DNA of 64,000 bases from Phaseolus vulgaris. Taxonomy: Eukaryota > Streptophyta > Magnoliopsida > Fabales > Fabaceae. Numbering within the stretch: the first letter of the stretch is position 1; every line of letters starts with the position of its first letter. The DNA lies in contig NC_023749.2 in NCBI RefSeq assembly GCF_000499845.2, positions 19,883,818-19,947,817 on the forward strand. Reading direction: 5' to 3'. The position numbers were made by a program, and so were the translations under genes. Shown here one piece after another: positions 44,222 to 54,883 of this stretch. The notes under the pieces are model-generated. The model saw only the letters and a list, made by a program, of their open reading frames with translations. It was not told the origin of the DNA and did not search any database.

Positions 44222-45577
44222 ATCGCTGTCTCTCACCCGCCACCTTTACCTTTCAAGCTTTTACTCCTTTTACACTTTACCTTCGTTTTTTACTCTCTCT
44301 GTTAAACTTGTAATTCTTTGAACTGTCTGCACGCTTGTTACAACTCTGGGTTTTTGTATGATTACTTTCGTGTCCTCGCGACATAGAATTCTGTCTGTGT
44401 GATTTTATTCTCATTCTTTGCCTTCGCGTGCTTCGGTTGTTTTGCTCGTATTATACCCGCTTCTTTCACTTCGTTGGGAGGCTTTGTATGCTCGGGAAAG
44501 GTCACGCGCCAGTGCCCACGCCCATGGAGTGGCTCACCTAGTGGAGCCATATCGTCCATGGAGTATCTCTAACACCCAAACGGTCCTTTCCTTGACCCTC
44601 AACGCCCGACGCCCACGCCTAAGGAGAGGCCTGCTACAGCAGCGCCGTGTCGTCCTCGGGTGTCTAAAACGCCGAGTGTTTTGAAGGGGGGGGGGGTCGT
44701 TCCCTCCATGGTCTTTCCTTCCCATAGGTATCGGGGAACGCCCTGTCAGTGGTTCGCTGGCGTTTTGGCGGTCTCATCTCCCTCCGGAATCTTTCCTACC
44801 TGTGGGTATCGGGGAGGTGACGCCAGTAACTAACTTTGCCCTCTTCGACTTCATCTCCCTCCACAGTCTTTCCTACCTTTGGGTATCGGGGAGGCAACCT
44901 CGCTGATATTTTGGTTGGCGACGCCCGCGACGTCTCACGCTGGCGTCGCCTTGGGCGTCGTCCTTACCTTGACATTGACTTTGACCTTGGCCTTGGTCGA
45001 CGCCTGGGGACAACGAAGAGCTCAAGGTTCCCCCGTGCCATCCACGTGGCGCTTCTTGTATGGCTGATGGGACGTTCAGTCATTCGACTTGATCCACGTG
45101 GCGCTCCTTGTATGGCTGATGGGACGTTCAGTCATTCCATTTGATCCTGACTCCTACTATGCCCCTGATCCACTTTCGACGGCGCATCGTACCACTGGGC
45201 ATTCTGTCGATACGACGTGTTCTGAGTTTAACCAGGGATGCCAGGGCCACCCTTCCATCTGCTGCCGCGTGGCTCGATCGTGCGGTGCATCCATTCGCGT
45301 CGTTCAATGCTCTAACTGCCATACTTCTACTTGCGTCGTTTAATGCTCTAACTGCCATACTTCTACTTGCGTCGTTTGGCGCTCTAACCGCTTTATTTAA
45401 CTCTTAAACTCTGAAACTGTTCTCATCATTTCTGCACTCTTCGTACCCTGCTTACACTCTCTCTTCTTGCACCCTTTCTCTTCTCACGAAGGGTTCTTCC
45501 AGCGTTCGCTCCCATCGCTCGACTCTTGCGTTACCGGCGGGCCATACGCCTTTGACAATCCCTGATCTTGTTAAAGA
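44222..45577. repeat. Spacer between C's antisense genes, with hairpin and tandem repeats
   Basis: No gene. Three copies of a TTTCC-T-ACC...GGGTATCGGGGA motif lie at about 44710-44735, 44794-44819 and 44869-44894. GGCGACGCC-like repeats lie at about 44920-44970. There is a 52-bp direct duplication (from 45040 and 45092) and a 36-bp repeat of about 2.6 units (from 45297, 45333, 45369). The last part is the leader of antisense gene 2. Confidence 0.75.
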
Positions 45578-46543
45578 ATGTCCTCTCATGCTACTTCCCC
45601 CAGGGTCAATCCCAAGGACCTGTACCCTTGGGCTTCGAGTGAGCTTCTCGACGAATGCTCATGCTTACTCGCCACCAGGGCCATAAGGGAACACAAAGGG
45701 GATTCATGTTCCTATGATCACCGTGCCTTCGCGAGGAGGCATGATGACGACATTGCTGTGCTCCCTTGCACTCTAGGGGAGCCAGTATGTGGAGACGATC
45801 GGGCCAACGAAGGGGTCCCCTTCTTCTACTTTTACCAGGTGGTTTTCAAGACCATCGGCGTGCGCCTGCCCTTCTCCCGGTTCGAGAAGGAACTGCTGAC
45901 GGAGATCAATGCCACTCCGGCCCAGTTATACCCCAACAGCTGGGCCTTTGTCAAAGCCTTTGACATCCTCTTCGGGTTTCTGGGTTGTGCACCCTCGGTT
46001 GACCTCTTTCTTCACTTCTTTGAGGTGAAGAGGCAAAGGCACAACCTCTGGGTAACTCTTAGCAACGTTCCTGGGAGAGTTCTCCTAACCCCCTTCCAAA
46101 AATCATTCACCGGGTGGAAAGGCCGGTTCTTCAAGATTTGCTGCACTGACCTCGTTCCCACCGCTCTGGGTGGTTTTCCTCTGTACTGGGTGAGAGAGGC
46201 GAGGGCCCTCAAAACCAAACCCTTCAAGAAGCTGGCTCCAAGTGATCAAATAGCTTGCCGGATTCTTGCTGAGGCGGGAAGTTTTGACTCTGCCACTTTG
46301 ATCAGCTTGGAGTTCAGCGCTGGAACTCTCGAAAAGTATATAGGTATGAGTCACTGCCCTAGAGACTTCCGCCTTTATCGCTTTCTATCTGTGCTTGTTT
46401 TGCGTCATGGTGCCTCTGACACATTCATCTCCCTTGGTGCAGGTTCGAAAATAAACCAAGAGAGGAGGACACGACTCACTCAAGCTCTGCGGGCTGGGAT
46501 CGGGGCTTCGCCTTCCTCCAGTGCTGACTCCGATGGCCACTGA
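45578..46543 (+). CDS. Element C antisense gene 2: short PF04195-type protein
   Basis: It starts at ATG 45578 (MSSHATSPRVNPKDLYPWAS). It has the complete PF04195-like domain: FYFYQVVFKTIGVRLPFSRF, EKELLTEINATPAQLYPNSW, SVDLFLHFFEVKRQRHNLW, WKGRFFKICCTDL, GGFPLYWVREARAL, LEKYIG. A likely 99-bp intron (46344-46442, GTATGAG...GTGCAG) sits exactly where gene 1 has its intron. Because 99 is a multiple of three the unspliced frame is also open (321 versus about 288 residues). The final exon is only about 33 residues (SKINQERRTRLTQALRAGI), ending at 46541-46543, so this paralogue lacks the coiled-coil half. Confidence 0.8.
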   Translation: MSSHATSPRVNPKDLYPWASSELLDECSCLLATRAIREHKGDSCSYDHRAFARRHDDDIAVLPCTLGEPVCGDDRANEGVPFFYFYQVVFKTIGVRLPFSRFEKELLTEINATPAQLYPNSWAFVKAFDILFGFLGCAPSVDLFLHFFEVKRQRHNLWVTLSNVPGRVLLTPFQKSFTGWKGRFFKICCTDLVPTALGGFPLYWVREARALKTKPFKKLAPSDQIACRILAEAGSFDSATLISLEFSAGTLEKYIGMSHCPRDFRLYRFLSVLVLRHGASDTFISLGAGSKINQERRTRLTQALRAGIGASPSSSADSDGH

Positions 46544-47013
46544 GAAGTGGCTCGTTCGTGTTTTTGCATGATCTGTAATATTTTCCCCATTTGCGCTACT
46601 CCCATTGTATCGAACATTGCTTGTAACATCAACTTTTCTATATCATACTTGATTTTTTACAACGCCGCTTTACTTTGCATACGTTTCCAATATTGTGCGC
46701 TTTTCCTTCGTCATGTTCCTCAACGGCGCCTGCATTCAGGCGACACCTTCTTTCCAGGCGACGCCTTCTCCCTTGGCAACGCCTTCACCTAGGCGACGCC
46801 TTCTTTCTTAGCGACGCCTTCACCTGGGCGACGCCTTCTTTCTTGGCGACGCCTCACATCACTTCAAACGGAGAGAGATAAAGGCTGAAAACCAAGGCAC
46901 TTCTTTTTCTCAAACTGGTTTTTTCTTTTATTTGGGTGACCTCATTAAAAAACCCCCGAGAGGGAAAAAGAGTGTCCCCTTCAACTAAATTGTTACATGG
47001 CTGCTTACATAAG
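46544..47013. repeat. Spacer between pol and antisense gene 2, with GGCGACGCC array and post-pol motif
   Basis: Six or so copies of GGCGACGCCTTC-type units, alternating about 20-26 bp apart, at 46735-46855. The conserved post-pol motif is at 46931-46981 on the minus strand (complement of GGGTGACCTCATT...AGAGTGTCCCCTT). No gene. Confidence 0.75.
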
Positions 47014-50000
47014 TCAACTAAAATAAAATTTTAAGTTGGCTGCATTCCAGCTGCGTGGGATGAGACCCCCTCCAAGGTCTCTAAGTTATACGACCCGTTG
47101 CCCTTAGCCTCGGTAATTCTGAAGGGTCCGGTCCACTTAGGAGACAGCTTATTCTCCAGCTCGTATGGATGAGCCTTCCTCATAACTAGGTTGCCAATCT
47201 GAAACTGTCGCGGCTTTACCTTAGAGCTATATTGTCGCTCTACTCTTCTCTTCACTTCTTCAGCCTTTATTCTGGCTTCCTCCCTGGCTTCGTCCAGTAG
47301 GTCTAGGTTCACCCACCTTTCTTCGTTGGATTCTTCCGCCACGAAGTTTTGGAAACGTGGTGAGCTTTCGTGAATCTCAACTGGGATCATCGCGTCCGAC
47401 CCCATACACCAAGCTGAAAGGCGTCTCCATGGTGGAAGATTGGGGCGTGGTGTGGTATGCCCACACGATCCTTGGCACCTCCTCCGCCCATGCTCCTTTG
47501 GCCTTTTCCAGCCTTCTCTTTAGCCCTCTCAGCAAAACTCTGTTTGCTGACTCTACCTGCCCATTAGTCTGGGGTGTTCAACTGATGCGAACACCTGCTT
47601 GATGCCTACTTCAGCACATAGGTTTCTCAACTGTTGACTGGCGAACTGGGTTCCGTTATCGGATATCAGCCGCCTAGGTACGCCGAAACGGCACACAATA
47701 TTCTTCCACACAAAGTGTTGGACTTTGTGCGCAGTGATCTGCGCCACGGGCTCCGCCTCTATCCACTTGGTGAAGTACTCGATGGCGACAATCAAGTACT
47801 TCATCTGCCTTATAGCCAACGGAAATGGGCCTAGGATGTCGATCCCCCAGGTATGGAAAGGCCATGGGCTGTATATGGATCGCAGCTCCTCTGGCGGCGC
47901 CTTGTGCCAGTCTGCGTGTTTTTGGCATTGCTTACAACGCTGGGCGTGTCGCACGCAATCTTCCTTTACTGTTGGCCAATAAAACCCTGCGCGCACCACC
48001 TTAGAAGCTAAGGACCTTCCGCCTACATGGCTCCCACAAACGCCTTCGTGGAGCTCCGCCATTATTCTGGTACACTCGTCGCCGCTTACGCATATTAAGA
48101 TAGGGTGAGTGAAACCGTGTCTGAACAACACTCCGTCTATCAGGGTGTACCTTGCCGCATTTCTCTTAACCTTCTTACCTTCCTCAGGCTCCACTGGGAG
48201 AACCCCATCCGCCAGGTACCGCCTGTATGGCGTCATCCAGGTGTCTCCTTCGGCTAAAACATGTATCAGCGCTCGCCTCCCTCCTTCGGGCGTGTCCGTG
48301 TATACACTAATGTGAGGCGCCTTCAACGTATCCTGAGTCAAGGAACGATGACTCCTTGGCCTTCCTCTCGCGGCGCTTACGTGGAGGACATCCACCCTGT
48401 TATCCTCTATGAATTTCCTCGGAGCCTTAAGCGTCTCTTGGATTACAGTCCTCTGCCTGCCCCCCTTGCCTGAGCTGGCCAGCTTGGCGAGCAGGTCAGC
48501 TCTGGCATTCTGCTCCCTTGGGATATGTACCAGTTCAAGAGCACTGAAGGCTCCCCTCAGCGATTCAACGTACCTTAAATATGCTGCCATCTGCGGGTCT
48601 TTCGCCTGAAACTCACCCAACACTTGCCCTGTAACCAGTTGAGAGTCACTCTTCACTAAGAGGTTCCGCGCGCCCATTTCTTTGGCTAAAAGCATTCCTG
48701 CAATCAGGGCCTCATACTCAGCTTGATTATTACTGCCTTTGAAAGCGAAGCGCAGGGCCTGCTCGATCAGTACACCGTCTGGTCCTTCAAAGACTATTCC
48801 CGCACCACTTCCTTGCTGGTTGGAAGAGCCGTCCACTGAGAGCGACCACTGCGAGCCTGCCTCCACCTCCTGCTCTCCTCCGGGCGAGAGTTCCGCTATA
48901 AAATCTGCGTATACCTGCCCTTTGATGGATCCTCTAGGCTCATACTGAATGTCGAATTCTGACAGTTCCACCGCCCAACGCACCATTCTTCCCGCCACGT
49001 CAGGCTTTTGCAGCACCTTCTGTATAGGGAGGTTTGTCATCACTACCATCGTGAAGCTGTGGAAGTAATGACGGAGTCTCCTGGCTGAAAACACCACCGC
49101 TAACGCTGCCTTCTCCAGCGCTTGGTATCTCGTCTCAGCTCCTTGTAATGCCTTGCTCACGAAATAGATGGGCTTTTGACTCTGGTCCTGCTCCTGGACT
49201 AACACAGAGCTGATAGCCCGCTCTGTTACGGTAAAATATAGTCGGAGGGGCACGCCTGTTACCGGTTTGCAGAGGACCGGTGGCGTCGCCAGGTACTCCT
49301 TTAACTTAATGAAAGCCGCTTCGCATTCGTCAGTCCATGCAAAGCGACTGTTTCTCTTGAGGCACTGGAAATATGGGTGCCCCTTCTCTCCTCCGGCGAA
49401 AACAAACCTTGAGAGTGCCGCCATCCGCCCTGTCAGTTGTTGCACCTCCTTTGCCGACGTCGGGCTTCGCATGGCGATAATCGCTGCGCATTTGTCGGGG
49501 TTCGCCTCTATCCCCCTCTCTATGAGCATAAAACCCAAGAACTTACCGGCCTCTACCCCGAAGACACACTTTTCAGGGTTTAGCTTGAGGCGGTACTTGG
49601 ATATAGTGACGAATAATTCCTCCAGGTCTGCCACATGCTGTGCCTTATCCTTCGACGCCACTACCATATCATCCACATAGGCGTATACGTTTCTTCCTAA
49701 CATAGGTGCTAGGACCTTGTCCATCAGCCTTTGGTAGGTGGCGCCCGCATTCTTCAAGCCGAAAGGCATCATCACCTTGTAACAATAACTGCTGGTTTCC
49801 GTCATGAATACGGTTTTGCTTTCGTCTCTCGGGTGCATTTTAATCTGGTTATACCCCGAGAAAGCATCTAGGAAACTTAGCACCTTGCTGCCGGATGCGC
49901 TATGTACCAGCGCGTCAATGCTGGGCAACGGGTACGAGTCCTTTGGGCACGCCTTGTTTAGGTCTGTAAAGTCCACGCACATCATCCACTTCCCATTCGC

Positions 50001-52436
50001 CTTCTTTACTAGAACGACGTTGGCTAGCCACTCGGGGTATTGGATTTCCCTGATGTGGCCAGCCCTCAACAGCTTCTGCGTTTCTTCGCGTACCACCAAC
50101 TGCCTCTCTTCATTGAACTTTCTCCTCCTTTGGTGCACGGGGCGAACCGTGGCGTCCATGCTGAGGTGGTGGCATAAGAAATCAGGATCGATGCCAGGCA
50201 TGTCCGAGGCAGACCACGCAAAGGTGTCCAAATGGCGTGAGATCACCTCTGCCACCGCCTCCTGTTCTTCTTGGCTCAGCAGATGCCCTAGTTTAAACGT
50301 CTTGCCGCCAATCTCCCTCTCCACGGCGTTAGCTGCCTGTTGATCTCCGCCATTTCCCTGGATGGGCGCCACATCTTCCACGGGCGCCGTATCGTCAGGT
50401 CTCTCCTCCATCAGTGTATCTACCTCGGGCGTCGCCCCCACGGGCGTGGCTTCAACAGGCGTTGACCCGGAGGGCGTTGCCTCTATCATTGTCGCATCGA
50501 CACTTGGCGGACGTTCAAACACCATGAACACGCTCTTCTTCGATTTTAAGCTATTTTCATAGCACTTCCGCGCTTCCTCCTGATCCGACTTGATAACTAT
50601 GACCTTGCCGCTAAGGTCCGACAGCTTCATCTTCATATGACGTGTGGAGGATACCGCATTGAGCCTATTCAGCGCCGGTCTCCCTAACAAGATGTTGTAG
50701 GCGGAATGAGCGTTCACGACCAAGTATCGTATGCTTTCGGTGCGCGAGGCTTCCCCATCTGTGAATGTCGTCCGCAGTTCCAAGTAGCCTCGGACTTCCA
50801 CTTGGTTGTCTGCGAACCCATATAGGCAGCCTGTGTAGGGCCTCAGAAGGTCAGGGGACAATCGCAGCTTGTTGAATGTCGACAAGAACATGACGTCTGC
50901 TGAACTTCCCTGATCGACCAGAACCCTATGCACCTTTCTTCCGGCAGTGACGACTGAGATGACAACGGGGTCGTTGTCGTGGGGTACCACATCTCGGAGA
51001 TCTCCTCTCGTGAACACGAGATCCGACTCCCATGGCTCACCCGAGATTCTCTCTTCGATTGAATTGACCCCCCTCGCGTATTTCTTCCGCTGGGAGGCGG
51101 TGGGTCCCCCGCCAGAAAAACCTCCAGCAATGGTATAGACCTCGCCAAGCACAGGCATCTCGTGTGCTTGCTCCTCTGTTGGCGTCGGCAGGGTGACGGT
51201 CGCGGCGGGTTCTGCGACGTAATCCTTCAGAAACCCGCTCTTCACCAGCTCATCAAGCTGATAACCCAACGAGAGGCAGTTGTCAATGTGATGATCGAAA
51301 GCCTCGTGGAACTCGCACCAGGAGTCTTTCCGTGGCCCTAACACCTTGTCAGTTTTCGCCGGTCGCCTCAACCTCTCAGCTATATTAGGCACGGCGATTA
51401 GGTCCTTCAAATCCACCACAAAACTGTACCCCGCCGGTCTCGCCCTCTCTCTAACTGGGCGATCCCCACCTGCTGGACCCCTGGGCTGGGGTTTCCTGTT
51501 CTCATAGGGGCGTCTCCCCTCTGGCTTTTTCCTCCCCGTCGTGGTCTCATTGACCCTGACGGGCTGAGCCCGTGTTTGCGCTCTCGGGCGCGAAGGTACC
51601 ACGCTGGTGCGCTTCTCGCACACCTCTCCTTCGGAGGTGATATGCTCCACCGCCCGACGCCGTATTTCAGCAAAAGTCCTTGGTCGGTTGCGAATAATAG
51701 ATTCGCAAAAAGGACCAGGGCACACGCCTTTCCTAAAGGCATACACAATCATGGGCTCCTCCGTCGTGCCCACTTTCACCACTTGGGACCCGAACCGGTT
51801 GATATACTCCTTCAAACTTTCCCCTTGGTATTGCTTCACATCAAACAAATCGTAAGATATTGGCGGCGGGGCCCTGTTCGCCAGGTATTGCTCTCTAAAC
51901 AACTAGGACAGCTGTTGGAACGAGGTGATATGGCCGCTAGGAAGGCTGATAAACCAATCCATGGCCATTCCTGTCAAAGTACTCATGAAGAGCTTGCACC
52001 TTGCGGCGTCAGACCCGCCCACTAACACCATTTGTGTGTGGAACGCCGTGAGATGCGCCTCGGGGTCCTCCATCCCAGTGAAAATCGCCTTAGGTCCTGT
52101 GAAGGTGTTGGGGATCGGCGCGTCCAGGATCTCCTGCGAGAAGGGAGTAGAGAACTCCCTTGGTGGAGTGAGATGCTCCACCTCTTCGTTCTCACGCTGC
52201 ACCTGACTGTCCCTCAGACTCCGACGCAACTCCTCATTCACACGACGGAGTTCGTCGTTTCTCACATGCGAGGCGTCAAGATCCGCCTGCATGCGCTCTT
52301 GCTCTATCTTCGAATCCGCCATATCATCCTGCAGCCCCCGCATTATCTCCAGGACCTGCTGCATGGACATTTCTTCTTCCGCAGTGCGTGAGGTATCTCG
52401 TCTGGTGGGGGCCATTGTCACTCCAACTTTCTCCAA
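47014..52436 (-). pseudogene. gag-pol: Element C gag-pol, one fused frame with few breaks
   Basis: Gag starts at 52436 or, more likely, at MAPTRRDTS (52415). A coiled-coil N-terminus (EIMRGLQDDMADSKIEQE) is followed by the gag core (GPKAIFTGMEDPEAHLTAFH, SYDLFDVKQYQGES). The CEFHEAFDHHIDNC finger-like segment is near 51290, the protease motif VLVDQGSSADVMF near 50890-50935, and reverse transcriptase AYVDDMVV near 49660-49683. Then comes RNase H, a second RNase H (SVDGSSNQQGSGAGI, near 48800-48842) and integrase (HHCC, GIDILGPF near 47829-47850, SDNGTQF near 47645-47668). Breaks: in-frame TAG at 51903-51905, where A has lysine; one-base loss near 47577, just before the catalytic glutamate; one-base gain near 47400; and a shift near 47066. 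The intended stop is at 47014-47016. Gag and pol share one frame with no programmed shift. Confidence 0.9.
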
Positions 52437-52494
52437 CGTTACTGCAACTTGGTAGATCTTCTCGAACTTGTGATGGGACTGATGTTTTATATCG

Positions 52495-52512
52495 GCCCCA
52501 CGGTGGGCGCCA
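52495..52512 (-). promoter_or_regulatory. Primer-binding site of element C
   Basis: On the minus strand, two bases after the LTR end GGAACA, lies TGGCGCCCACCGTGGGGC. TGG complements a tRNA CCA end, and TGGCGCC matches the 3' end of tRNAs ending GGCGCCA, such as plant tRNA-Asp. The rest does not match that tRNA well, so the primer is uncertain. Confidence 0.65.
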
Positions 52513-52514
52513 AA

Positions 52515-54544
52515 TGTTCCATCCGGTTGACTGGGACGTCTTCGTGCGCGACCTCAACCGTCAGCTAGGGACTCCTTCCCATTGGTTACCTGTGGATTCC
52601 TGCAAAAAGAGGACAAAAGGGCGCCCTAGCGGCCGTTTGCACTCCGACGCTCAAGTCAGCCAGCAAGAAACACCAAAACTGTGCACCTCCGTATCTGAGC
52701 ACTGCGTATGGCACTCTGAAGGTGGTAAAAAGAACTGTGTATTGTGTGTATATTCTCGCTCTGGCAAACAACCTCTTTTCCTGTCCCTTGTGCGTAGCCT
52801 CACGACTTCGAGCAAGCAACTGGAGTGTATTCTGGGAAAATTTTGCCAAAACTTCCAACCCCGTTCCCAACATTCTCAGCGCTATTTAAACTACCCAAGC
52901 ATTTAAAGCGCCTTAAAGCGCTTTTAATCACAAACGTAATGCACTCAATCAGCGTGTCTAATTAGAAAACGTAGCGCCTTTAAGACGTTGAAACGCTTGG
53001 GAGCCTTTATAGTACCTTAAACGCTCGAAACAGAAACTGTACTAAATGACTTTAATTACCTGATACCTGGCTGATCCTGCCTGTTGACCAGAACGTTGGG
53101 ACTTGCCTCGTCAAACTTGGATCGACGTGTGCACCGCGTCAACCTCCGTCCTTCGTCACGATCCACCTCAAGAACCTGCAAAAGAACAGAGCGGCGCCGC
53201 TGCGGCCGATCGCACTCCAACGCCCAAGTCAGTGACTGAACCACCAAATACTTCAAGAGTAACACTCAGGAACTCTCAAGGAACCGTGCAATGTTCTCTC
53301 TCATAGTATACTCAAGAACTCGCAAGCGTAAAGAAGACAATCTGAACGTGCGTACCTCAGAAGTTCGTTGGGAAACCCTTATATACCTGGTCACTTTCTC
53401 TCTCCTGGCAGTCACACACCTGGACACGTGGCTCGCATCCAGTCGTACACGTGCCATCATCTGGAGCCTCCTTGACTTGGGCGCTGCTTCGGACTCTCTT
53501 TTGGCTAAGTTACCTATGCATGGTACTGCCCAGTGCATAGCTAACTTGGAGCGCGATCTTTACTGGGATTGGCGAGTTAGGGTGCCTTCGTACACCTTCC
53601 CTGTGGTCTCGCCGACCGCCTTCATAATCTGTACCGCCTTCATCTTCGGCGATGTGCTCGCTCCGGCGATCTCTAATCACTTGGTCGCCTGAGTTTACAT
53701 CTGGCGACTTCATCTTTAACCCGGTGACCGCCGGTTCTGGTATGCTGGAGATCGGAGCACGCCAACTTAATAACAGGCGACTTCACGAGCCCCCCGACTT
53801 CCTTCCCTTCTGCCAACCTGGCGTCTCGTCAACACGTCTATACTGTAGCTTGATGCCACGTCATCACTTTCGACTACCAGGGCGGTACACTGGCTAAAGG
53901 GTGTTTCCATTCTGACCTGGCTGTCGTACTCGTGGAGGGCCTCACAGCGCCATGGCCCCATCCGGGGACGTTTCTACGTGTGAGTCCCCCTGCTTGGGAG
54001 TACTACTGCGCAAAGGGGCGACTTTTTGGGTGCCAACTCATGCCCCCAATCATCTAGTCACTCACTTTGAGAGCGTATCTGCCTTCCTCTCGTACCCTGC
54101 ACCCGGCTACCCTGAGCGTGACCTTCCTCTTGAGTCGTATCTGTCCCAAAGGCGTCTCTGGGGCGGCAGGGGTACTTCACGAGTCAGGCTGCCCTGCATT
54201 GGTGTTGTTACTATGGCCTTGAATCCACCTTTCTCTTCTCTTTATCACTCTCCCGGATCATCGGAACCTGAGGCCTTCCCACGTCGTCGCTTCCTCCATG
54301 GTCTTTCCTACCCATGGATATCGGGGAACTACACTGTGATTGCCTTGCCTTAGTAATATTTGATCTGGGCGACACCCTGGTTGGGCGACGCCTTCACCTA
54401 GGCAACGTCTTGCCTTGGCGATGCTTCCTCTTGGCGTCACTGGTACGTGGCGCCTTTTTACCCAGGCGACGCCTTGCGTTGACCTTGACTCCTGGTGTTG
54501 ACTTTGACCTTGACTTAGTTAACGCCCGGATACGGGACGGTACA
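52515..54544 (-). repeat. 5' LTR of element C, split by a solo LTR
   Basis: Halves 52515-53071 and 53895-54544 give about 1207 bp, collinear with 40639-41826. The break is the solo LTR 53072-53889 with its duplicated CTGGC. Confidence 0.9.
53072..53889 (-). repeat. Solo LTR of the B family in C's 5' LTR
   Basis: TGATCCTGCC to GCGGTACA, 818 bp, with CTGGC at 53067-53071 and 53890-53894. It is collinear with the B LTR 759-1556 and has no internal sequence. Confidence 0.92.
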
Positions 54545-54883
54545 ATAATATTAATAATATTAATAATTACTGTTCGTTTCTAACATTAATTATAATAAAA
54601 ATAGGCATAAATATTAATTATAGTGACATTCTGAGGGTATGTAATTCCAAATTTTCTTATAGTGACATTCTGTACTAATTCATTTTTATAAAAAATTTCT
54701 TACCCAAATCAGTGTCATTCAAAAACCTAAATAACGATCTTTATGTAATATTTTTTACCAAAATTAAGAAAAAATGATTTTGGAACTTATCATTATTATT
54801 AAACGTAAAAATTAGTTGGGTATATAGTACCATAATAATTACACTTTGTTTCCAACATTAATAATAATTATGATAATATATAT
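54545..54883. other. AT-rich spacer
   Basis: Very AT-rich, with TTAATAATATTAATAATTA strings and a direct repeat TAGTGACATTCTG (54621 and 54660). AATTTTCTTATAGTG near 54652 resembles a CACTA-type end (complement CACTATAAGAAAATT). No gene. Confidence 0.5.

Larger units (their letters stand above)
40639..54544 (-). mobile_element. Element C: nearly complete Tat-lineage retrotransposon
   Basis: Minus orientation. 5' LTR (52515-54544, with a nested solo LTR), PBS, one fused gag-pol frame (52436-47014), spacer, two antisense genes on the plus strand (42549-44221 and 45578-46543), polypurine tract (complement of 41827-41840) and 3' LTR (40639-41826). About 13.1 kb without the solo LTR. Gag-pol has one in-frame stop and three frameshifts. 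The flanking pentamers (AACTT left, ATAAT right) do not match, so either one flank has changed or the LTRs come from two insertions joined by recombination. Confidence 0.88.

Noticed and set aside
46012..46354. Minus-strand frames overlapping antisense gene 2
   Set aside because: Shadows of the PF04195-type gene, which has homologues in A, B, D, E and F in the plus-strand frame.
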